From JBBDWZ01 sp050732575 (GTDB lineage: Bacteria; Gemmatimonadota; Gemmatimonadetes; Longimicrobiales; RSA9), in NCBI GenBank assembly GCA_050732575.1, contig JBOHRF010000203.1, positions 1 through 9,109 of the forward strand: 9,109 nucleotides of DNA. Reading direction: 5' to 3'. Position 1 is the stretch's first letter, and each line of letters opens with the position of its first letter. Under the pieces are notes generated by a model. That model was not told the DNA's origin, made no database searches, and worked only from the letters and a program-made list of their open reading frames with translations. The position numbers and the translations under genes were made by a program. This document shows, one piece after another, positions 1 through 3,992 of the stretch.

Positions 1-16
1 TCCCTATAGATGGCGC

Positions 17-823
17 GTGAGCGAAAAGCGACCCGGTTCAACTGAAACGGTCTCGCCCCCTCAAGCCGAGGCCGTTGTCGTCTCCGAAATCCGGCTGCGT
101 CCCAACCTGCCAATTTATGCGCATCCCGTGTGGCTGGACCGGTTCCCCTGGCTGCTGCAGGCCACCACCGGGCGCCAACCGGGAGGCGATCACGATTTGT
201 CGTTTTTCACAGGTACGCCTGCTGGCCAGCTGTTCGACCGCTGGCGCGCCCTGCGCACGGAAACCGATTTTCCATCCGTTGTTCACGCGCGTCAGGTTCA
301 TGGCGCCGACGTCATCGAGCATGCCCAGGCCATTGCGGGGTTCGCTATCCTGGATGATGCCGATGGACACATGACCTCTGTAGCCGGGTTGCTGATGACT
401 GTCTCCGTGGCGGACTGTGTGCCCATTTCACTCGTTGATGAACGAACGCGGGCAGTAGCGCTTTTGCACGCCGGCTGGAGGGGCGTTGCGGCCAACATTC
501 TGGAGCGCGGAGTGCGGACCTTGATCCAATTGCGTAACAGCGCGGCTGCCGATCTACACTGTCACCTGGGTCCGGCCATATGCGGGCGCTGCTATGAAGT
601 TGGTCCGGAGGTTCACCGGGCTTTGGGTCTGGAGCCGCCGGGGCGTAATATGCCGATAGACCTGCGTGCGCTGCTGGTTCCGCGCGCGGCCGCGCTGGGT
701 TTGCCTGTTGCCCAAATTACACGGTCGGCGTTTTGTACACGCTGTAACAACGCTCTCTTTTTTTCGCATCGGGCGGGCGATCGGGGCCGGCAGATGGGTC
801 TGCTCGGAATCAGAGCTGTGTGA
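17..823 (+). CDS. pgeF: PgeF/YfiH family polyphenol oxidase (laccase-domain, peptidoglycan editing factor-like)
   Basis: A 268-residue protein of the YfiH/PgeF (Cu-oxidase_4) family. Members have been described as purine nucleoside-acting enzymes, as laccase-like oxidases, and in E. coli as a factor guarding peptidoglycan composition. The metal/active-site set is visible: QVHGADV (His95), VADCVPI (Cys134) and HAGWRG (His151), followed by LGPAICGRCYEVG (about 184-196) and a C-terminal FFSHRAGDRGRQ block (about 248-259). No signal peptide is seen, so it is probably cytoplasmic. The GTG start at 17 lies in a GTGA overlap with a TGA in another frame (18-20), as in truB/ribF, which suggests translational coupling to an upstream gene just outside the window. 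The frame stays open to the window edge, so a start further upstream cannot be excluded. The N-terminal region is divergent: the usual FTTRxGGVS-type motif is replaced by a TTGRQPGG-like segment. The family call is secure; the physiological substrate is not. Confidence 0.9.
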   Translation: MSEKRPGSTETVSPPQAEAVVVSEIRLRPNLPIYAHPVWLDRFPWLLQATTGRQPGGDHDLSFFTGTPAGQLFDRWRALRTETDFPSVVHARQVHGADVIEHAQAIAGFAILDDADGHMTSVAGLLMTVSVADCVPISLVDERTRAVALLHAGWRGVAANILERGVRTLIQLRNSAAADLHCHLGPAICGRCYEVGPEVHRALGLEPPGRNMPIDLRALLVPRAAALGLPVAQITRSAFCTRCNNALFFSHRAGDRGRQMGLLGIRAV

Positions 824-879
824 CCGCGCCTGGTTTATGTGCAACGTGCAAACACTCGAGAACGATCGAGAATCGGCGC

Positions 880-905
880 GGCTCGCTTTTTTATCTGTGC
901 GAGCT
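880..905 (+). repeat. Inverted repeat / hairpin in the pgeF-osmC spacer
   Basis: GCTCGC (881-886) pairs perfectly with GCGAGC (899-904), extended by a G-U pair at 880/905. This gives a 7-bp stem around a 12-nt loop that starts with six T residues. It lies 93 nt upstream of the OsmC start. It could be a regulator-binding palindrome, an mRNA hairpin, or part of a poor terminator for pgeF, because the T-run follows a GC-rich stretch. The sequence alone does not decide between these. Confidence 0.35.
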
Positions 906-942
906 CTCCAGGGTGGATGCTGCTTTTCCCCGGTATCCGCCT

Positions 943-970
943 TTGCCGGTACTCGCGTGTCGGGGATATC
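943..970 (+). promoter_or_regulatory. Weak sigma-70-like promoter candidate for the OsmC gene
   Basis: TTGCCG (943-948) and GATATC (965-970) are separated by 16 nt. They match the -35 consensus at 4 of 6 positions and the -10 at 3 of 6. Transcription would start only about 20 nt before the ATG at 998, leaving room for the Shine-Dalgarno sequence. The match is poor and may be chance. The 174-nt spacer after pgeF does suggest that the OsmC gene has its own signal. Confidence 0.2.
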
Positions 971-997
971 GTCCCACCGAGGAAGGAATCGAACCGA

Positions 998-1456
998 ATG
1001 AGTGAACCGTTTTATGTAGCGCGCGCACGAATTGAAAAAATGGACAGTGGTCATCGACGTGCCCATCTGGCCCTGGGCACTACGCTTGATTTCGGCGTGC
1101 ACGGTCCCGTCAAAGAGCATTACCGTCTCGATCACCCTGACCGACCCCTCCCCGTTGACTACATAGTGGCGGCTACGGGTGCCTGAATGCTGGGCACACT
1201 GAATGGCGGGCTGGAAGCTCGCGGGATCAAGCTGAATGGGTCGGACATTCGGGCCGAGGTTGAGGGTACGAACGAGCTGCGCGACGGGAACATCATTCTT
1301 GCGCGGATCCACGTGCACTACAGGTTGCGCATTCCCGCCGGGAGCCGTGACACGGTCGACCGGCTCCTGGCAAAGCACCAGGACAAATGCCCAACGGCCC
1401 AGTCAATCAAGGCGGCCGTGCAGGTTGACTGGAGTGCGGATATCGAAGAGTCATAA
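998..1456 (+). CDS. OsmC-family selenoprotein with Sec encoded by in-frame TGA (U63)
   Basis: Reading through the TGA at 1184-1186 gives one 152-residue OsmC/Ohr-superfamily protein, the usual length for the family. Members are small cytoplasmic, typically dimeric, thiol-dependent peroxide reductases. The N-terminal half (1-62) has FGVHG and the helix lead-in DYIVAATGA. The in-frame TGA falls where the reactive cysteine sits, followed by MLGTLNGGLEARGI, which matches the central helix of the FGVHG-type OsmC subfamily. The second conserved cysteine is present as KCPTAQSI (Cys131). No Cys codon lies near position 63 that could replace it. The ATG at 998 is preceded by GAGGAAGGA (979-987), and an in-frame upstream extension to 839 shows no family similarity. 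The stop is TAA at 1454-1456. Alternatives are a nonsense mutation, a sequencing error, or two split peptides reinitiating at the adjacent ATG. The exact Cys-position coincidence and a matching SECIS-like hairpin favour selenocysteine. Substrate unknown; a peroxide is likely. Confidence 0.85.
1184..1186 (+). other. Recoded TGA codon, predicted selenocysteine 63
   Basis: This TGA is in frame with both OsmC halves, with no frameshift on either side. TGC and TGT (Cys) differ from TGA only at the third base, and the site aligns with the catalytic cysteine of OsmC proteins. The TGA also sits at the start of the 9-nt loop of a small 5-bp hairpin, GTGCC (1179-1183) with GGCAC (1193-1197). That hairpin can coexist with the SECIS-like stem downstream. 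Confidence 0.82.
1206..1222 (+). promoter_or_regulatory. Bacterial SECIS-like hairpin
   Basis: GCGGGCT (1206-1212) pairs with AGCTCGC (1216-1222) in seven consecutive pairs, one of them G-U, closed by the loop GGA (1213-1215). Published rules for bacterial SECIS elements ask for an apical loop of 3-14 nt with a G in its first two positions, an upper stem of at least 4 bp, and 16-37 nt between the UGA and the loop. Here the loop has G at both positions and the spacing is 26 nt. The hairpin lies inside the coding sequence, as in bacteria. It would recruit SelB with Sec-tRNA-Sec to the ribosome stalled at the UGA. Confidence 0.72.
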
Positions 1457-1462
1457 GCATCC

Positions 1463-1487
1463 CCCGGGTTGATCGGGTTAGCCCGGG
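1463..1487 (+). repeat. 11-bp inverted repeat just after the OsmC gene
   Basis: CCCGGGTTGAT (1463-1473) pairs with GTTAGCCCGGG (1477-1487) across a CGG loop, giving 11 continuous pairs that include three G-U pairs. It starts 6 nt after the OsmC stop and is not followed by a T-run, so it is not a standard intrinsic terminator. It overlaps the -35 box and spacer of the proposed rimP promoter. It may be an operator, or a 3' stabilising hairpin on the OsmC transcript. Confidence 0.4.
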
Positions 1488-1497
1488 CCGTTAGATT
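1469..1497 (+). promoter_or_regulatory. Candidate sigma-70 promoter of the rimP-nusA-infB operon
   Basis: TTGATC (1469-1474) and TAGATT (1492-1497) are separated by the optimal 17 nt. Each box matches its consensus at 4 of 6 positions. The start site would be near 1504, leaving a leader of about 100 nt before the rimP TTG. The leader carries a smaller hairpin (GCCGG 1506-1510 with CCGGC 1520-1524) and the strong terminator-like hairpin at 1530-1554. A promoter is expected here because the operon begins downstream. Confidence 0.45.
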
Positions 1498-1529
1498 CGA
1501 TCCATGCCGGCACCGCGGGCCGGCTGCAG

Positions 1530-1554
1530 AAGTGGGGGACCGCCCCCACTTTTT
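1530..1554 (+). terminator. Intrinsic terminator / rimP-leader attenuator hairpin
   Basis: AAGTGGGGG (1530-1538) pairs perfectly with CCCCCACTT (1543-1551) across an ACCG loop. This is a 9-bp stem running into five T residues (1550-1554) and then GTTTGTTG. The same style of AAGTGGG...CCCACTTTTTGTTTG hairpin occurs in front of rimP in many bacteria, and in enterobacteria it has been described as the rimP leader. It can end transcription from the OsmC gene. If the promoter at 1469-1497 is real, it instead acts as an attenuator in the operon leader. NusA, encoded in this operon, strengthens intrinsic termination, so autoregulation is plausible. Confidence 0.8.
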
Positions 1555-1606
1555 GTTTGTTGGTAGGTCCGCGTTTTGTCGGGTCGGATCGGGTGGGAGG
1601 GCGCAC

Positions 1607-2095
1607 TTGGATCGGGCGAAGCTGGAGCAGTTGGTGGAGTCACACGTGGAAAGCCTGGGATACGAGCTGGTCGAGTTCGAGCAGGCCGGCTCCAAGACGC
1701 GTCCCCTGCTGCGCCTGCGCATCGACCGGCCCGATTCACAGCCGGGTCAGGGTGTGACCATCGACGATTGCAGCCGGGTCAGCCGCGCCATCGAGCACTA
1801 TTTGGAGGCGGAGGGCGAGGTCGGGGAACGCTACGTTCTCGAAGTGTCCTCGCCCGGCATCGAACGTCCGCTGCACCGCCGCCGGGACTTCGAGCGATTT
1901 GCCGGTCGCGAGGTTGCCGTCAAGACGCAAACTCCGGTCGGCATGCATGGCAAACGTATCGAGGGAGTGCTGCGCGGCGTGCGCGACGCCCGTAACGGCG
2001 AAGAGGTGGAGATCGAGCTGGCCAACGCCGAACGGGTCAGCATTCCGCGCCACGACATTGTACGGGCTCATCTGGTGTTTCGATGGGAAGAGTGA
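1607..2095 (+). CDS. rimP: Ribosome maturation factor RimP
   Basis: A 162-residue RimP (YhbC/P15a family), which binds the 30S subunit and assists its late assembly around the S12/S19 region. The family signature LEVSSPGIERPL is clear, preceded by the N-terminal domain (LGYELVEFE..., LRLRIDRP) and followed by the SH3-like C-terminal domain (about 90-162) ending in RAHLVFRWEE. I chose the TTG at 1607 because GGGAGG (1595-1600) sits 6 nt upstream and the protein then has the usual N-terminus (DRAKLEQLVESHV). The frame is open back to 1469, but that part crosses the leader terminator and does not look like protein. It is the first gene of the operon, 115 nt before nusA. Confidence 0.93.
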   Translation: MDRAKLEQLVESHVESLGYELVEFEQAGSKTRPLLRLRIDRPDSQPGQGVTIDDCSRVSRAIEHYLEAEGEVGERYVLEVSSPGIERPLHRRRDFERFAGREVAVKTQTPVGMHGKRIEGVLRGVRDARNGEEVEIELANAERVSIPRHDIVRAHLVFRWEE

Positions 2096-2125
2096 AGCTA
2101 GCAATTTGTGGAGTGGGTGCTGGCG

Positions 2126-2151
2126 CTGACGTGGTAGAACGGAACCGTCAG
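2126..2151 (+). repeat. Hairpin in the rimP-nusA spacer
   Basis: CTGAC (2126-2130) pairs with GTCAG (2147-2151). GGT (2133-2135) pairs with ACC (2144-2146) above a two-base bulge, around an eight-base loop. No T-run follows, so it is not a terminator. The 115-nt spacer holds no other clear signal until the nusA Shine-Dalgarno GGAG (2200-2203). It could be an RNA-processing or regulatory hairpin, or chance. Confidence 0.25.
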
Positions 2152-2210
2152 GGCTCACCGTCACGATTTGTTCACAACTGAGGGTTTCCTTCAGCGGACG
2201 GAGAAAAGCT

Positions 2211-3635
2211 ATGGGAAACGCAACGCAGATTCTGGCCGCATTCCGAGAGATGATAGGTGCCAAGAACCTCTCGCGGGATGACCTGCAAGACCTGATCAAG
2301 GATGGGATCATGGCGGCGCTGGCGCGTCGCTACGGGCCGAACGTGCAGGCAGAAATCAAAATCGGAGACGACGGCGGTGACATCCAGATCACCGTGCTCA
2401 AGGAAGTGGTAGCCGAAGTCGAGGATTCTTCTCGGCACGTGTCACTCGAGGAAGCTCAATGGGATGATCCGGACTTCGAGGTTGGTGACGTCATCGAAAT
2501 CCCTGTTGATTTTACCGAGTTCGGCCGCAACGCCGTCATGGCTGCCAAACAGCGCATCATACAGCGAGTGCGTGAGGGCGAGCGGAACAAGATTCGTGAC
2601 GAATATGCTTCGAAAGTCGGCGATCTGCTTTCCGGTGAGGTGCAGCAGGTCGAGCGTGGCAAGATCGTCATTATGTTGAATAAGACCCGGGAAGCCGAAG
2701 CCATCATACCGTGGAAGGAACAGAACCCGCGTGAACGGTTCCGCCAGGGCGAACCAATTCGGGCCGTGCTCAAGCGGGTTGAGGAAACGCCGAAAGGACC
2801 GCGCCTTATCATGTCGCGCGCCGACCCATTGTTCGTGGCCGCCTTGTTCAAGCTCGAAGTGCCTGAGATCTACCAGAACATTGTCGAGATCAAGGGCATT
2901 GCCCGTGAAGTTGGTGGTCGTACGAAAGTGGCGGTTTCCTCTCGCGACGATTCCATCGATCCGGTGGGCGCTTGCGTAGGGCTGAAAGGGTCACGGGTTC
3001 AGGCTGTGGTGGGTGAATTGGGGGGTGAGCGGATTGACATCGTGCCCTATCACCCCGATCCCGAAATCTACGCGCGGCGTGCACTTGCACCGGCCAAGGT
3101 GGCCAAGGTGCTGGGCGATAGTCCGCGGCGCGTGATCACTGCCATCGTTGACGAGGACCAATTGTCCTTGGCCATCGGCAAGAACGGTCAAAACGTGCGA
3201 CTGGCCAGTCAGCTCATTGGTTGGCAAATCGATTTGTATGGAAGCCGTGAGTGGCTCGAGCGCGGTGCCGATGCTGCATTGTTCGGCGGCGGTGAGCAGG
3301 ATTATGAAGTCGCCGACTTTCCACTGCGCGAACTGGACTTGCCAATCGGTACACTGGCGGCTCTGGAAACCGCTGGATATACTAGCTTTTTGGACATTAT
3401 TGATTTGGAGCGCGAGGACCTGCTGCGCGTACCCAACATCGATGCGGATCAAGCCGATCGCGTGTTGCAATTGATCGAGTCATTGACCGTCGAAGAGGGG
3501 AACGCCGAAGAGAGCGAGCGGGCGGACGGTCCGAGCGAACGGGAGCTTGCGGAAGCACGCGAGCTCGCTGCTGACATTCTCGGTTTGCCTCTACCCGAGC
3601 GGGAACGTGGGAACCCGGGAGCCGGCAGCACCTGA
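2211..3635 (+). CDS. nusA: Transcription termination/antitermination factor NusA
   Basis: A 474-residue NusA, which binds RNA polymerase and nascent RNA and controls pausing, intrinsic termination and rRNA antitermination. Domains in order: N-terminal polymerase-binding domain (1 to about 130), S1 domain (about 137-203, GDLLSGEVQQVERGK), KH1 (about 205-280, with GACVGLKGSRVQ), KH2 (about 282-345, LAIGKNGQNVRLAS), and one C-terminal helix-hairpin-helix module (about 372-425, LDLPIGTLAALETAGY). An acidic, poorly conserved tail follows. E. coli NusA has two C-terminal acidic repeats; here only one can be recognised. The ATG at 2211 has GGAG (2200-2203) 7 nt upstream. The 3' end overlaps the next gene by 29 nt, implying translational coupling. 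Confidence 0.97.
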   Translation: MGNATQILAAFREMIGAKNLSRDDLQDLIKDGIMAALARRYGPNVQAEIKIGDDGGDIQITVLKEVVAEVEDSSRHVSLEEAQWDDPDFEVGDVIEIPVDFTEFGRNAVMAAKQRIIQRVREGERNKIRDEYASKVGDLLSGEVQQVERGKIVIMLNKTREAEAIIPWKEQNPRERFRQGEPIRAVLKRVEETPKGPRLIMSRADPLFVAALFKLEVPEIYQNIVEIKGIAREVGGRTKVAVSSRDDSIDPVGACVGLKGSRVQAVVGELGGERIDIVPYHPDPEIYARRALAPAKVAKVLGDSPRRVITAIVDEDQLSLAIGKNGQNVRLASQLIGWQIDLYGSREWLERGADAALFGGGEQDYEVADFPLRELDLPIGTLAALETAGYTSFLDIIDLEREDLLRVPNIDADQADRVLQLIESLTVEEGNAEESERADGPSERELAEARELAADILGLPLPERERGNPGAGST

Positions 3636-3960
3636 GGCGGTGCTCCGGTTGCTGGGACTCGCGGCACGCGCCGGGGCCCTGCTGCCAGGTACGGAACGGG
3701 TGCGGGAGGCCGCGCGCGGTGGCCTGCTCCGGTTCGCCATCGTGGCCGAGGACACCTCGGACAATAGCATCGACAAGCTGCTACCGCTTCTGGCGAAGCG
3801 GGGCGTGCCACACGTAGTGGCGTTCACCCGCGACCAGCTTGGGGCGGCGGTGGGCCGCGGACCGTTGAGTGCGATCGGCATCACTGACGACTCGCTGGCG
3901 CGCCAGGTGAGCGGCCGCTTCAGCGAATCGGGTGGCGGAGTGAGGGGTACAGAGCGGTGA
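3607..3960 (+). CDS. ylxQ: YlxQ-like L7Ae/L30e-family RNA-binding protein
   Basis: A 117-residue protein resembling the L7Ae/L30e/Gadd45-fold protein YlxQ, a small RNA-binding protein encoded between nusA and infB in many bacteria. Its exact role is not established. Supporting segments are LLGLAARAGALLPGTERV (helix and turn of the fold, about residues 12-29), then FAIVAEDTSDNSIDKL and a C-terminal IGITDDSLARQV. Start choice: the GTG at 3607 inside nusA, preceded by a purine-rich GAGCGGGA; a later GTG at 3640 has GAGG too close to be convincing. The gene ends 32 nt before the infB ATG. The position in the operon supports the call strongly. The neighbour ylxR, which usually precedes ylxQ, is missing. 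Confidence 0.82.
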   Translation: MGTREPAAPEAVLRLLGLAARAGALLPGTERVREAARGGLLRFAIVAEDTSDNSIDKLLPLLAKRGVPHVVAFTRDQLGAAVGRGPLSAIGITDDSLARQVSGRFSESGGGVRGTER

Positions 3961-3992
3961 GATTTGGTGCATAAAAAGTCAGTTTGAGGAAT

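Noticed and set aside
867..892. Intrinsic terminator of pgeF (CGAG...CTCG then TTTTTT)
   Set aside because: The stem has only 4 bp with an 11-nt loop, too weak to call. The same bases form the better inverted repeat at 880-905.
961..1010. tRNA on the minus strand, suggested by a T-loop-like GGTTCGATTCC
   Set aside because: Only two of the five T-stem pairs form, and no acceptor stem or anticodon arm could be found. It is not a tRNA-Sec either.
554..1378. Long minus-strand open frame of 274 codons across pgeF and the OsmC gene
   Set aside because: It runs antisense to two well-supported genes, has no recognisable domain and typifies GC-rich shadow frames.
1187..1456. Separate 89-residue protein starting at the ATG right after the TGA
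   Set aside because: It is the C-terminal half of OsmC. It lacks its own ribosome site and would separate the two catalytic residues; the selenoprotein reading explains both halves at once. Reinitiation cannot be fully excluded.
1469..1606. N-terminal extension of RimP from an upstream start
   Set aside because: It would translate through the leader terminator and has no similarity to RimP. The TTG at 1607 has a good ribosome site and gives the standard length.
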